Assembly (NCBI RefSeq): GCF_900128985.1
Contig: NZ_FQUC01000003.1
Location: forward strand, 62,001-126,000
DNA: 64,000 nucleotides
Direction: 5' to 3'
DNA from: Indolivaga macrotermitis
GTDB taxonomy: Bacteria; Bacteroidota; Bacteroidia; Bacteroidales; Dysgonomonadaceae
Below the pieces are notes generated by a model that saw only the letters and a program-made list of their open reading frames with translations, made no database searches and was not told where the DNA came from. Shown piece by piece: positions 52,664 to 62,216 of the stretch. The translations under genes and the position numbers were made by a program. Position 1 is the first letter of the stretch. Each line of letters begins with the position of its first letter.

Positions 52664-52882
52664 TTATTCTTCTGTAAATTCTAATATATCGCCGGGCTGG
52701 CATCCGAGTTCTTTGCAAATGGCATCCAATGTACTAAAGCGGATAGCCTTGGCTTTACCGGTTTTTAATATCGAAAGATTTGCCGGAGTAATGTCTATCT
52801 TTTCAGATAATTCATTCAATGATATTTTCCGTTTGGCCATCATTACATCCAGATTTACTATTATAGGCATATGATTGATCAT
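52664..52882 (-). CDS. XRE-family helix-turn-helix regulator, YozG type
   Basis: 72 residues (68 from the internal ATG at 52870). A compact helix-turn-helix covers almost the whole protein: MAKRKISLNELSEKIDITPA followed by NLSILKTGKAKAIRFSTLDA and an acidic end. It lies one base after the DUF2975 gene stop on the same strand; XRE plus DUF2975 is a well-known conserved pair in which the small repressor probably controls the pair itself. Confidence 0.92.
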   Translation of the reverse strand: MINHMPIIVNLDVMMAKRKISLNELSEKIDITPANLSILKTGKAKAIRFSTLDAICKELGCQPGDILEFTEE

Positions 52883-52883
52883 T

Positions 52884-53525
52884 TTAGATAGTTAAGTCTT
52901 GTTCTTCTTTCATTTTTAAAGTAACACTCAGTATTTCGGCAAGAAGTAGCGTAACAATACCCAGTATCAAGGTGCCGAATCCCGAAAAATCGACGAAAAA
53001 GTTATAATGCTCTAATTTGACCAGATATTCAGCTTTGAGAGTCTCTACAATATAAATAAGTACATCTATTACGTAAAAGAATACCAGAATAATACCTATT
53101 TTCTTTATTCGTTTTATAACCTTCAGATCGATAATGTTACCTTTCGATGCCGATCTTATTATTTTGAAAAATAAGAATGGCAACCAAATAGTACAGATCA
53201 ATATCGCAAAAGCCAGAAATATAATTGCATAATACATTATCGTTATAGGCAATGGTAGCTTTTGAGGATGAAAGACCATTATCTTGGCAGATTGTATTTC
53301 CATCTTCATTTCCTGATTGTCCATTATATTTGTGGTCGATGTAGGAAAAGAATACCCTCCACTTTTAGGTATGAGATTGACGTGTAGTGTTTCGCGCGGA
53401 ATATCTTTTAATCCTTCGTTGAATCCGGCGCTAAAGCTGGCAACTTCTCTAAAGATTGTATAGACTACTACAGATATGTAAATAACCGATAAGATTATAC
53501 AATACAGTTTTATTTTTTTATTCAT
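52884..53525 (-). CDS. DUF2975 membrane protein
   Basis: 213 residues with four hydrophobic segments: one near residue 8, then about 95-117, 145-163 and 185-205. This DUF2975 arrangement has a long extra-cytoplasmic loop between the first and second helices. The pairing with the 72-residue XRE regulator is the common arrangement for this family. The function of the membrane partner is not established; it may sense a signal and regulate the repressor. The start codon ATG at 53525 begins MNKKIKLYCI. Confidence 0.85.
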   Translation of the reverse strand: MNKKIKLYCIILSVIYISVVVYTIFREVASFSAGFNEGLKDIPRETLHVNLIPKSGGYSFPTSTTNIMDNQEMKMEIQSAKIMVFHPQKLPLPITIMYYAIIFLAFAILICTIWLPFLFFKIIRSASKGNIIDLKVIKRIKKIGIILVFFYVIDVLIYIVETLKAEYLVKLEHYNFFVDFSGFGTLILGIVTLLLAEILSVTLKMKEEQDLTI

Positions 53526-54006
53526 GTGGTTATTATTTTAAGTAGCTGTAAGTATTAAAGACGTATTTTGGAGTCATATCAATTTATTGCTGATTTGTAA
53601 TAAATGCTGATAGCTTGTTGTTTAATGGCGGTTTGCTATCAGAGCATATATAAAAATTACAACTGTTATGTAAACACAAATAATGATACCCATACGATTG
53701 TTATTCTGTGATAATTATGATAATGCAAAAGAATAATTATTTTTCGAAATACACAAATAATTTATCGAAAAACGATAAATATTTATTGAAATACTGTTTC
53801 GCGTGTGTCCGGTTATGGTGGTCTGCGGTTGTAATATAAGTCCGGAAGTTTTATGAGGTGGAAGCAGTAATGTAAAATTTAAGATATTTTAGGGTAACTA
53901 TTCTTTTTACTTTTATATTTGTATCCTGATTATTATTGCCGGAGTTAATTCGGGATAAGGATTCAGCGTATAAACAATACTTTTTTAGGGATAAATATTT
54001 TTTGAA
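53526..54006. promoter_or_regulatory. Divergent intergenic region with palindrome and promoter
   Basis: ATTTATCG-AAAAA-CGATAAAT (53760-53780) is an 8-bp perfect inverted repeat, flanked by similar half-sites TTTTTCGAAATAC and TTTATTGAAATAC. It may be the operator of the XRE repressor. The plus-strand TATATTTG at 53914-53921 is a -7 candidate for the DKNYY genes. No coding sequence is seen. Confidence 0.45.
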
Positions 54007-55386
54007 ATGGATAGTTTTAAAATCAAAGTACAAAACCGTCAGCTATTATTAATATCGGTACTCTGTTTACTCGTACTATTTACTATATCTGCAATTTATT
54101 TCAGTGATTTTTTCATTAGTGGCGGAATGGAGAAGTTTCTGATCATAGCGGTTATACCGTTCTTTGCACTCATGGGATTATTAGCCCGTATTTGCAACAA
54201 AGTCTATACAATAGAAATAACCCAATCGGATTTCACGGTACGAAAGAACAATAAAGTGGAAGCTTCGGTTCAACTAAACCGGATAATGCTTATCAAACAT
54301 CGTGGCGGTACAAACGAAGGCAACGATGCTTTAATTATTTATGCCGATAACCAGAAAAAAAGCCTGTTGAATGTTCTGGCTAATAATCAGTCTGCGGAAA
54401 TAAAATCGATGTTAGAACGATTACTACAGTCTGCTACATATAAGAAAAGCCAGAAAGTATATAAGAATACTCTCTGGAACGAATACTATAATGAAGCTCT
54501 ATTTCATGAAAATACCTCCACAATTGTCCGTATAAACAAAAAGGGAGAACATACTAATAAGGTTGTAATATGGGCGTTGGTTATCTTTTTTGCACTGTTA
54601 TTAGGTGGGTCGATATTGCCTTTCTTTATCAATCCTAAAAAATTCTATGAATACGAGCGTACCCGGGTTCTGTATGGAGATAAAGAGTTGGTCGGAGTTA
54701 ATCCCGATTCGGTAAAAGTACTTAGCTATACAGTAATAAAGGATTCATCACATGTGTATTACAAAGGGGAGATACTGGAATGGGCCGACAGGGCAACATT
54801 TACGTGCCTGCGCGATCCTTTCTATTATGATAAGAATGGTGTTTATTTTGAAACCTCGAATTTCTATTCTAAAAATAAAATAAAGCCAATTGAAGGTGAA
54901 TACGACGCTGCAACCTTTCAATCGGTAGGGGGATATTCGTCTCATTATTACAAGGATAAGAATAATGTATACGAAATTAATATTAGTCTCATGGATGGCG
55001 ATAAAAGTCCTCTTAAAAAAGTGGAAGTTGAAGGCCTTGATGTAGCCTCGTTCCAGATGCTTGAATCCTCTTATTGGTATGCTGATAAAAACAGGATCTA
55101 TTTCGGAACATGGCAAGATCTTCGTCCTTGTCCCGAAATAGACCGCAATACATTCGAGATATTATCTTTCACAACGGTTAAAGACAAAAATCATGTTTAT
55201 TATCTGACCCGCGATTTGTCATCGGATACTAAAAAGGCTACCGAAAAGGACGGTTATGCGATTCTCGAAGGTGCGGATGCTCCGTCGTTCCGAAGGATAA
55301 ATGATAAGAATTACGAAGATAAAAATACTACTTGGACTATACGCTCGGGAGGTGAAGAGATATCTGTAAGAAGAAATGTAAAGTAG
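54007..55386 (+). CDS. DKNYY-repeat membrane protein 1
   Basis: 459 residues, with two N-terminal membrane helices (about 12-35 and 38-60), a further one near 195-210 and a long C-terminal half of DKN(Y/H/N)-type repeats (VYYKGEILEWADRATF, YKDKNNVYEINISLMD, YADKNRIYFGTWQD and KDKNHVYY). The DKNYY family has a repeated strand pattern found in Gram-negative bacteria, of unknown function. It forms a tandem pair with the next gene (6-base gap), and the two share layout and many residues, so they arose by duplication. Confidence 0.85.
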   Translation: MDSFKIKVQNRQLLLISVLCLLVLFTISAIYFSDFFISGGMEKFLIIAVIPFFALMGLLARICNKVYTIEITQSDFTVRKNNKVEASVQLNRIMLIKHRGGTNEGNDALIIYADNQKKSLLNVLANNQSAEIKSMLERLLQSATYKKSQKVYKNTLWNEYYNEALFHENTSTIVRINKKGEHTNKVVIWALVIFFALLLGGSILPFFINPKKFYEYERTRVLYGDKELVGVNPDSVKVLSYTVIKDSSHVYYKGEILEWADRATFTCLRDPFYYDKNGVYFETSNFYSKNKIKPIEGEYDAATFQSVGGYSSHYYKDKNNVYEINISLMDGDKSPLKKVEVEGLDVASFQMLESSYWYADKNRIYFGTWQDLRPCPEIDRNTFEILSFTTVKDKNHVYYLTRDLSSDTKKATEKDGYAILEGADAPSFRRINDKNYEDKNTTWTIRSGGEEISVRRNVK

Positions 55387-55392
55387 TTTTAA

Positions 55393-56688
55393 GTGAGCGG
55401 AGGCAGAACGTATAAACTGAGAAAATTTAGTCCTACAGCGATACTAATCGCTCTGGGACTGATTTTTGTGTTTTATTTTGCTATCTATGCTGTATATCCT
55501 CGTATTATCAGTGCTTTTGTAGGTATGATAATGCTGGCTTTTGTGGTCATGTTCGTAATGTTCCGCTATGGAGTAACTTATCGTCTGACACTTGATGATG
55601 GTATATTGTCTATCGGTATTTTCGAAAGAGGCAGGCGCCGGATAGAGATCAGGGATATTACAACTATCATGTATAAGCAGGAGGGAGGAAATAAGACGAT
55701 AGAGCTGTATATTCGCCCGGCAGAGAAGATATTTATGTGTAACTCGCTCCGGCAGGAAGAGCTTTTCAAACGCTTTCTTGTAGATTTACTTTCCCGGAAA
55801 CAGTGGATTCAGGCAAATGAACATAGTTGGATTGAGCATGTAAACGGAATGCCGTTAAATAACTATACTTGTGAATACATAGACAAGGTACAGGCCTCAG
55901 ATTTTAGTTCAGCTCCTATCGAGATACGGAAGAAAAGTAAAGGATCTAATCCTTTTGTCGTTGGTGCTTTGGTCTTTGTGTGCTTTTTTTGTATAGTTCC
56001 TTTTCTGTTCAATCCTAAAGAGTTTTACTCACAAGAGGATGGTAAAGTATATTACGGAGATAAAGAAATAATAGATGTGGATGTACCTACTTTCTCTACA
56101 ATGTCATATAATGTGGCGAAGGATTCGTTACATGTTTACTACAAAGGAGAGGTTCGTGAAGAATTGGATGCATCGACATTCAATTGGATTGAACAAGATC
56201 TGTACCGGGATACTTCCGGAGTATACGTGGAGGTTCATAAGCTATTTTCTCCTGACCATTTAAAGAAGCTCGATTACATCGATGCGAATAAGTTCAGAAA
56301 AGTTGGTTACTTCTTTAAGGATGATAAACGTGTTTATCAGATAGATACGTATGAGGAAGACCGTCTCTCAACAGTAGTTCCGGTTGCAGATATGGATGTG
56401 CCGACTTTTGGTGTGTCTGGTGTTTCACCTTATTGGTATTTTGATAAGAACCATGTATATTACTTTTATATGGACGGAATGGATATGTGTTTAGCTGTTA
56501 CTGATGAGATTGATCCAAAAACATTTGAAGTCCTTTCCCAAATGGTGGCTAGGGATGCTAATCATGCTTATCTGTATCGGGGAGGACAATACAAAATCTG
56601 GAGGAATATGGATATGTCTACATTCAAAAAAATAGATGAATACACATTCGAAGATAAATATGGGCGATATTCATCACGAAATGAGTGA
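55393..56688 (+). CDS. DKNYY-repeat membrane protein 2
   Basis: 431 residues from a GTG start (55393), since no ATG is available before the first helix. Layout matches the gene before it: membrane helices in the N-terminal region and around residue 195, followed by DKNYY repeats (VYYKGEVREELDASTFNWIE, FKDDKRVYQIDTYEED, YFDKNHVYYFYMDG). A membrane-anchored, repeat-domain protein with no known role; probably acts together with its paralog. The stop is one base away from the convergent 56690 gene. Confidence 0.85.
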   Translation: MSGGRTYKLRKFSPTAILIALGLIFVFYFAIYAVYPRIISAFVGMIMLAFVVMFVMFRYGVTYRLTLDDGILSIGIFERGRRRIEIRDITTIMYKQEGGNKTIELYIRPAEKIFMCNSLRQEELFKRFLVDLLSRKQWIQANEHSWIEHVNGMPLNNYTCEYIDKVQASDFSSAPIEIRKKSKGSNPFVVGALVFVCFFCIVPFLFNPKEFYSQEDGKVYYGDKEIIDVDVPTFSTMSYNVAKDSLHVYYKGEVREELDASTFNWIEQDLYRDTSGVYVEVHKLFSPDHLKKLDYIDANKFRKVGYFFKDDKRVYQIDTYEEDRLSTVVPVADMDVPTFGVSGVSPYWYFDKNHVYYFYMDGMDMCLAVTDEIDPKTFEVLSQMVARDANHAYLYRGGQYKIWRNMDMSTFKKIDEYTFEDKYGRYSSRNE

Positions 56689-56689
56689 T

Positions 56690-57595
56690 TTATTCGTATA
56701 TGTAACCTTCATAGTCCTTTAGCATCCATAGGGACAGTATTTTATCTTCAAGCTCCTTTGTATATTTATAATTTGTACCCTTAAGTCCGGATAAATATTC
56801 TTGCAGTATTTTACAACTTTCAGTCTCAGGGTATTTTCTAGCAAGGGCCCTGATCTCTTCTAATATGTAGCCTTCAAGAATTCCGGTTGTCCGGTCGAAT
56901 GTCGGAGTATTGTCATAATCACAGAACATGATCAATTCCATATAGAGCCTGTATCTGGCTATTGTCTTAGACCTTAATTTACCTTCAGGATAAGCTTTTA
57001 GATACTTCTCCCATTCTATAGCGTAATCTAAAAGTTCATTCAGAGGCACTACAAGTCCGGCGTCTGCGGAGAGAAGCCTGTCCTGATCGGCTTCGATTTT
57101 CATATACCCTTTGACAGCATCTGTAACATAAGGTTCGAAAATGTTGTAATACCAATATGCATTAGTAGCTATATCTGCATTTCCTTCGCCGATATAGATA
57201 GGCTCAAACCCTTCTTCAGCTAATAGCCCGACAATAAGAGTGTCTTCTTTAGTGGTATTGCCGTACACTTCCCACCGGCTGAGGGTTGGTTCTGTGAGAT
57301 CAAAAAAGTTTATATGATCAGGACGATAATTTTGTGCCATAAAAATAGAGTCTGCCTGTTGTGGCGAAGCCTTCCGGAGTTTAGTCCGTAATGCTTCATG
57401 AATTTGATGTGCTTCTTGCAGATACATCTTTACTGAGTCTATATCCACGGCTCTTGAATAATAATTATTCGATTCGTCTGTTTCTTTATCCGGAATTGTA
57501 TCTCTTACTATATTACATACCGAAACAATATTTTCTTTTTTTGTATTACTGCAACACGTAAATGCGAAAAGTGCTATTACTAAATATTTAAGCAT
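56690..57595 (-). CDS. Hypothetical lipoprotein
   Basis: 301 residues with a short lipoprotein signal (MLKYLVIALFAFTCCSNTKK, Cys near 15). The mature protein is rich in charged helices, with YSRAVDIDSVKMYLQEAHQI near residue 47, DHINFFDLTEPTLSRWEVYG, and a C-terminal end LSLWMLKDYEGYIYE. No family recognised. It is convergent with the DKNYY pair. Confidence 0.6.
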   Translation of the reverse strand: MLKYLVIALFAFTCCSNTKKENIVSVCNIVRDTIPDKETDESNNYYSRAVDIDSVKMYLQEAHQIHEALRTKLRKASPQQADSIFMAQNYRPDHINFFDLTEPTLSRWEVYGNTTKEDTLIVGLLAEEGFEPIYIGEGNADIATNAYWYYNIFEPYVTDAVKGYMKIEADQDRLLSADAGLVVPLNELLDYAIEWEKYLKAYPEGKLRSKTIARYRLYMELIMFCDYDNTPTFDRTTGILEGYILEEIRALARKYPETESCKILQEYLSGLKGTNYKYTKELEDKILSLWMLKDYEGYIYE

Positions 57596-57655
57596 AATCT
57601 GAATGTTGTTTTTTTCTCCTGCAAAATAGCATTTTCTCTTCTAAAAAGAAATTAA

Positions 57656-57700
57656 AAAAGGCTTTTATCCAATGATTTATTCATCACAGATAAAAGCCTT
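57656..57700 (-). terminator. Terminator of the copper gene pair
   Basis: AAGGCTTTTATC (57658-57669) pairs with GATAAAAGCCTT (57689-57700) across a 19-base loop. On the minus strand it is followed by TTTTTTAAT. Confidence 0.8.
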
Positions 57701-57731
57701 CGGTCAAAAGAGTATATGATTAATTTTTACT

Positions 57732-57944
57732 TCAGATTTTGCTGATGTCAAAACCTGCTTGCTCTACAGTATCAATTACTTGTTCGGCATTTGCGCCGGA
57801 CGATTGTACAGTAAGTACTTTGTCTGGATTTGCGAGGTCTACACTCCATGATTCGATACCGGATACTTTGTCCAGTAAAGGTTTTACTCGGGCTACACAA
57901 TGTTGACAATCGAGATTGGTCTTAAATTTTAATTCTGTATTCAT
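57732..57944 (-). CDS. Copper chaperone-like heavy-metal-associated domain protein
   Basis: 70 residues, the size of a single HMA domain, with the metal motif NLDCQHCVARVKPLLDKVSG near residue 10 (Cys-x-x-Cys) and the typical beta-alpha-beta pattern ending VEQAGFDISKI. Such proteins bind Cu(I) and deliver it to the ATPase. It lies 6 bases after the copA stop on the same strand, so both form an operon. CopZ role is inferred from this. Confidence 0.9.
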   Translation of the reverse strand: MNTELKFKTNLDCQHCVARVKPLLDKVSGIESWSVDLANPDKVLTVQSSGANAEQVIDTVEQAGFDISKI

Positions 57945-57950
57945 AACTGT

Positions 57951-60182
57951 TTATTTTAATGATTTATATTTTAGAATTATACTGTTACTAACTACACTTA
58001 CACTACTCAGAGCCATAGCAGCACCTGCTATCATCGGATTCAGAAGAAAACCATCTATCGGATACATAATGCCTGCTGCAATAGGTATAGCTATTATGTT
58101 GTAAATAAATGCCCAGAAAAGATTCTGCCTGATAGTACGATTTGTTTGTTTCGATAGCTTGATAGCTGTCGGTATTTTCGTTAAATCGTTCGATATGATA
58201 GTCATTTTGGCTGCATCAATAGCTATATCACTCCCTTGCCCCATTGCAATACCTACATTTGCCTGAGCCAGAGCTGCGCTATCATTGATTCCGTCACCTA
58301 CCATTGCCACAATCTTTCCTTCCGATTGCAATTGCTTGATAAATTCAGTTTTATCGGCAGGCAACAATCCTGCCTTGAAATGTTTTATTCCGGCTTGAGT
58401 AGCTATGCTTCCGGCAGTATATTCATTATCACCTGTCAGCATATATACTTCGCAGCCTTGGGCTTGTAACTGTTTTACAGCATCAATAGAACTTGGTTTT
58501 ATACGGTCGGCGATTGCAATAGTACAGATAACCGAATCCGCGTCGGCGAAAAGCACAACTGTATTTGCCTGTTTTAAGCGTCCGTTTACCCATTCTCGTA
58601 TGTTATCGGGATAGGTTATCTGATTTTTTTCGATAAGAGACTCATTCCCTACAAGATAGTGTACACCGTTCAAAGTCCCGGAAATGCCTTGCCCGGTAAG
58701 GCTTTCTATTGTTAAGTCAGAGATCAGCTGTGCGTCGTCCTGCAAATATGTAACAATGGCTTCGGCTAAAGGGTGCTCGGAAGATTGTTCTATACTGAAC
58801 AGGATATTTTTAAGTTCGGAGGTTGCTTCTTTGCTCCATAGGATATCTGTAACTTGAGGTTTTCCCTCAGTAATAGTTCCTGTTTTATCTAGCATAATAG
58901 CATTTACCTTCTGGATGATTTCGAGGCTCTCCGCATCCTTAATCAGTATACCGTTTTCGGCACCTTTTCCTATCCCGACCATAATAGCTGTCGGGGTTGC
59001 CAGTCCTAAAGCACAGGGGCATGCTATAACCAGTACCGTAACAAAAGCTAATATTGCATGAGTAAAAGCATTATCTCCACCTAATATCATCCATATTATA
59101 AAAGATAGTATAGCAATACCAATAACGATAGGTACAAATATTCCGGCTATTTTATCCACTAGTTTTTGAACAGGGGCTTTACTTCCCTGTGCATCCTGCA
59201 CCATCTTTATTATTTGTGCAAGTAGGGTAGAAGCACCGACCTTTTCGGCTCTGAAACTGAAACTGCCACGTTGATTAATAGTTCCGGCAAAAACTTTATC
59301 ACCGGATTTTTTCTCAACCGCAACCGGTTCACCGGTGATCATACTTTCATCAACGAAAGATGCTCCTTCAATAACGATTCCGTCTACGGCTATCTTTTCT
59401 CCGGGTTTTACTAATATTGTATCGCCAGCTTTAACCTGAGCAATAGGTGTTTCTACTGCCTGTCCCGAAGAATCGATCAGCATTACCGTTTTCGGTTGTA
59501 GACCAATCAGTTTCTTAATCGAAGAAGATGTATTTCCCTTTGCTTTCTCTTCGAGCAGTTTTCCCAAAAGAACAAAGGTGATAACCACAGCAGCAGCCTC
59601 GAAATAAACATCGGCATGTAATCCTCTCGAATGCCAGAATTCAGGATACAATGTATTGAATATACTGTACAAATATGCTGTTCCGGCACTGAGTGATACC
59701 AGAGTATCCATATTAAATGCTCCATGCCGAGCCTGTTTGAAAGCTCTGATAAAAAAATCCTTACCGAAATATAAAACAATAGGTGTAGACAATATCCACA
59801 TTGCATAATTAGCGAAAGGCAGATGCATCAGTGAAGGAGTCATTGCAAATATGACTAATGGAATAGCCAATATAATAGACCCCGTTACTTTCTTTTTCAA
59901 TGACTGGTAATGTTCCCTGTGATGGGTTTCTACATCCTCCCTTGCCTGTTCGTTTTCTTCTATATTAAGGTCATAACCCACAGCCTGTAATGCAGCTTTG
60001 AGTTTATCGGTATTAGTTTTCTGTGGATCGTATTCTATCTGGGCGGTCTCTGTTGCAAAGTTTACCACAGCATCACCAACCCCGTCCTGACGTTTCAATA
60101 TTTTCTGTACACTGTTGGCACAAGCAGCACAGTACATATTCAGTACAGGTAATGTCTTTTTTATATTATTATTTGTATCCAT
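57951..60182 (-). CDS. copA: Copper-translocating P-type ATPase
   Basis: 743 residues from the ATG at 60182, chosen because an in-frame upstream ATG at 60269 lies beyond the promoter at 60206-60213. The N-terminal HMA domain has [12 protein letters not shown] (Cys pair near 18 and 21). P1B ATPase motifs follow: membrane motif [10 protein letters not shown], phosphorylation site [14 protein letters not shown] in the actuator domain and [10 protein letters not shown] in the ATP-binding domain. CopA pumps Cu(I) out of the cytoplasm. The chaperone gene follows downstream. Confidence 0.95.
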   Translation of the reverse strand: MDTNNNIKKTLPVLNMYCAACANSVQKILKRQDGVGDAVVNFATETAQIEYDPQKTNTDKLKAALQAVGYDLNIEENEQAREDVETHHREHYQSLKKKVTGSIILAIPLVIFAMTPSLMHLPFANYAMWILSTPIVLYFGKDFFIRAFKQARHGAFNMDTLVSLSAGTAYLYSIFNTLYPEFWHSRGLHADVYFEAAAVVITFVLLGKLLEEKAKGNTSSSIKKLIGLQPKTVMLIDSSGQAVETPIAQVKAGDTILVKPGEKIAVDGIVIEGASFVDESMITGEPVAVEKKSGDKVFAGTINQRGSFSFRAEKVGASTLLAQIIKMVQDAQGSKAPVQKLVDKIAGIFVPIVIGIAILSFIIWMILGGDNAFTHAILAFVTVLVIACPCALGLATPTAIMVGIGKGAENGILIKDAESLEIIQKVNAIMLDKTGTITEGKPQVTDILWSKEATSELKNILFSIEQSSEHPLAEAIVTYLQDDAQLISDLTIESLTGQGISGTLNGVHYLVGNESLIEKNQITYPDNIREWVNGRLKQANTVVLFADADSVICTIAIADRIKPSSIDAVKQLQAQGCEVYMLTGDNEYTAGSIATQAGIKHFKAGLLPADKTEFIKQLQSEGKIVAMVGDGINDSAALAQANVGIAMGQGSDIAIDAAKMTIISNDLTKIPTAIKLSKQTNRTIRQNLFWAFIYNIIAIPIAAGIMYPIDGFLLNPMIAGAAMALSSVSVVSNSIILKYKSLK

Positions 60183-60205
60183 ATTATTCTTTCCTTTTGG
60201 TAAAA

Positions 60206-60213
60206 CAAAGATA
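60206..60213 (-). promoter_or_regulatory. Promoter -7 element of copA
   Basis: Minus-strand TATCTTTG, 24 bases upstream of the ATG at 60182, placing the transcription start close to the gene and supporting that start. A weak AGAG...CTCT symmetry spans 60213-60233. A copper-responsive regulator such as the HMA-AraC at 62215 could act here. Confidence 0.55.
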
Positions 60214-60340
60214 GAGACTACAAGGTTGCTCTCTATTACATAATTTTGGATATTGTTTATACTTTGCATATAAAACCTGAAGAATATTGTGAAATTGTTA
60301 TTATAAATTAAGTTTTGGGGCGCGGATATATTTTTATTAT

Positions 60341-60500
60341 TATCTTTACCTCAGAGCGAATCGCAACTGGATATATGGAAATTGGATGATTCGCCGGATA
60401 TATATTATTTTTTTTAACAACGACTCAAACTCATATTGTAATAACGCGTATTATCTATGCGTAATTCTCTCGCGATACTGATATCCTGTCAGTGATACGT
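60341..60500 (+). promoter_or_regulatory. Promoter and long structured leader of the NrtR-type gene
   Basis: A near -7 motif TATCTTTA (60341-60348) is followed by a leader of about 190 bases. It contains the inverted repeat GCGAATC (60356-60362) / GATTCGC (60388-60394) and, around 60430-60500, weaker symmetries. Such sites may be the regulator's own operator; no riboswitch class is recognised. Confidence 0.35.
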
Positions 60501-60544
60501 TTATTGGAAAATGTGTTTGTATTAAAGAACGAAAGAACGACAAC

Positions 60545-61306
60545 ATGAAAAAATTAAACCCTAGTACTGGTAGGCACAACCTATCAGTAGAAGCTACTTG
60601 CTATCAAAAAAGTTTATCAGTAGCATGTGTAATTGTTGGCTTCGATAGCAGAAGCCCGAAGATTTTACTAACCCGGACTGGTGCCTCTCGTAAATGGATG
60701 CTTCCTTCCAGTTTAGTAATGCGATCGGAAAATACCGATGACGCTGCCCGGCGTGTAATCTCGGCCTACACAACGCAAACAAACGTAACTGCATATCAAT
60801 TCAGGTTGTTTGGAGATAATGACAGGCTCACTAAAAATGAACTGGCTACCATTATGGATTTGCATGGTTTGAGCGATACAGATTCTTCTGAAGATGTTAA
60901 GCGTATAGTGACCATGGGGTATTACTCATTGGTGGATATGAGAAAGATTGACTTATCATCTAATCCGAATGTTGAATCTAAATGGTTCTTGTTGACAAAA
61001 ATGCCTGAATTATTTGGAGATGACCGGAATATTGTAAAATCTTCGATCGACGAAATCCGCAGGCATGGTCATGCCATCCCTATTGAAAAGGATGTACTTC
61101 CCGATTATTTTACGATAGAAGATCTGCGAAGTGTATATGAACAGGTTTTTCAGAAAGATCTGGATGCCCGCAATTTTGAAAGAAAAGTACTCTCCAAAGG
61201 TTATATCTCGAAAATGTCGGGCTATACAGATATCGGCAAAGCCCGGTTGTTTTACTTTAACTGGAAAAAGTTTAACAGAAGGGCAGACCTTGTATTCTGG
61301 ATATAA
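60545..61306 (+). CDS. NrtR-type transcriptional regulator (degenerate Nudix plus winged helix)
   Basis: 253 residues. The N-terminal Nudix-like domain (about 20-150) begins SVACVIVGFDSRSPKILLTR and keeps the fold, but the catalytic Nudix box is degenerate (no RExxEExG), as in NrtR proteins that bind a ligand rather than hydrolyse it. The C-terminal part (about 180-253) is a winged helix (DYFTIEDLRSVYEQVFQKDL, ARNFERKVLSKGYISK). Related Bacteroides proteins control arabinose or NAD genes. No such target gene is seen here, so the regulon lies elsewhere. Confidence 0.88.
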   Translation: MKKLNPSTGRHNLSVEATCYQKSLSVACVIVGFDSRSPKILLTRTGASRKWMLPSSLVMRSENTDDAARRVISAYTTQTNVTAYQFRLFGDNDRLTKNELATIMDLHGLSDTDSSEDVKRIVTMGYYSLVDMRKIDLSSNPNVESKWFLLTKMPELFGDDRNIVKSSIDEIRRHGHAIPIEKDVLPDYFTIEDLRSVYEQVFQKDLDARNFERKVLSKGYISKMSGYTDIGKARLFYFNWKKFNRRADLVFWI

Positions 61307-61330
61307 TCTATTAGAAGGAATTATAAATAT

Positions 61331-61368
61331 TGCCGCCTTGGGTTTAAACCTTAGGCGGTATTTTTTTC
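61331..61368 (+). terminator. Terminator after the NrtR-type gene
   Basis: TGCCGCCT (61331-61338) pairs with AGGCGGTA (61353-61360) followed by TTTTTTTCTC. The rest of the gap to 61679 has no gene. Confidence 0.8.
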
Positions 61369-61679
61369 TCATCCTAAGTTTTTATTTATTAGTTGCTTGT
61401 CTCTATTCTAGAATGCTGTTAACTTTTCTTAAGGGTTGAAGCCGCAACGTATGCCTCTTTTTTGACTCTTTCTATACAGATATTGGAAATATCCCGGGTA
61501 TAGTACTGTCAAGGCACTGAAAAAGTTTTCTGTTATCTATCTCACAATTGTGTAAAACAAGATTTACGCCTTACTGAATTTTTTATGCCGGCTATAATTG
61601 AATTATGGCTAAAGGAGGAAGGTATGTCTTGTTTAGAATACTAACTATTAACTAACCATTAAAAAAACATTATTTAATC

Positions 61680-62162
61680 ATGAATCTGAAAAATTTATTA
61701 AGTTTATTTCTGGTATCTTCTGTTTTGAGTACTTCATTTACTGCATGCAGTGATGATGATAACGATAATGATAAGGGGAATATTCCTGATGCTTTGGTTG
61801 GAACCTGGAAACGGACTAACGTAGAGGCTTCTGTTGAAGCTACTGATGCTGAGGTAAAGACGCAGGTGGAAGAATTTATAAAAAAGATGGAACTGGAGAC
61901 CACTACCTATGTCTTTAAGCTTGATAATACTGCCCAAAAGAAAGTCGGAGAAGAAATCTTCGACCTGTCGAAATACGAATTAAAAGCTGGTAAAATTATT
62001 TTTTCTAAACCTGATACGGTCTATACCGATATTATCCTGAAAGATAATGTAATGACAGGTACAGCAGATGTGAAAAAATATGTGGCAGAGCAACTGGAGT
62101 TGGATACAACAATACTGACAAAAGCTGAAAGAAAAGACCTTTTCGAGAAGGTTACTAAGTGA
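61680..62162 (+). CDS. Small lipoprotein, lipocalin-like
   Basis: 160 residues with a lipoprotein signal (SVLSTSFTACSDDDNDN, Cys near 23) and a Asp-rich linker. The mature domain opens with PDALVGTWKRTNVEASVEAT, where the L-x-G-x-W pattern is typical of lipocalin-type barrels, and includes EFIKKMELETTTYVFKLDNT and IILKDNVMTGTADVKK. Probably binds or shields a hydrophobic ligand in the envelope. A terminator follows. Confidence 0.7.
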   Translation: MNLKNLLSLFLVSSVLSTSFTACSDDDNDNDKGNIPDALVGTWKRTNVEASVEATDAEVKTQVEEFIKKMELETTTYVFKLDNTAQKKVGEEIFDLSKYELKAGKIIFSKPDTVYTDIILKDNVMTGTADVKKYVAEQLELDTTILTKAERKDLFEKVTK

Positions 62163-62180
62163 GAATCAAAGAGTGCTGAA

Positions 62181-62216
62181 GAAGCTGTCCTGCGGTCGCA
62201 GGACGGCTTCTTTTTT
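62181..62216 (+). terminator. Terminator after the small lipoprotein gene
   Basis: Stem GAAGCTGTCCTGC / GCAGGACGGCTTC (62181-62193, 62198-62210, one wobble) followed by TTTTTTATAT. Its tail overlaps the stop of the convergent regulator gene. Confidence 0.88.
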
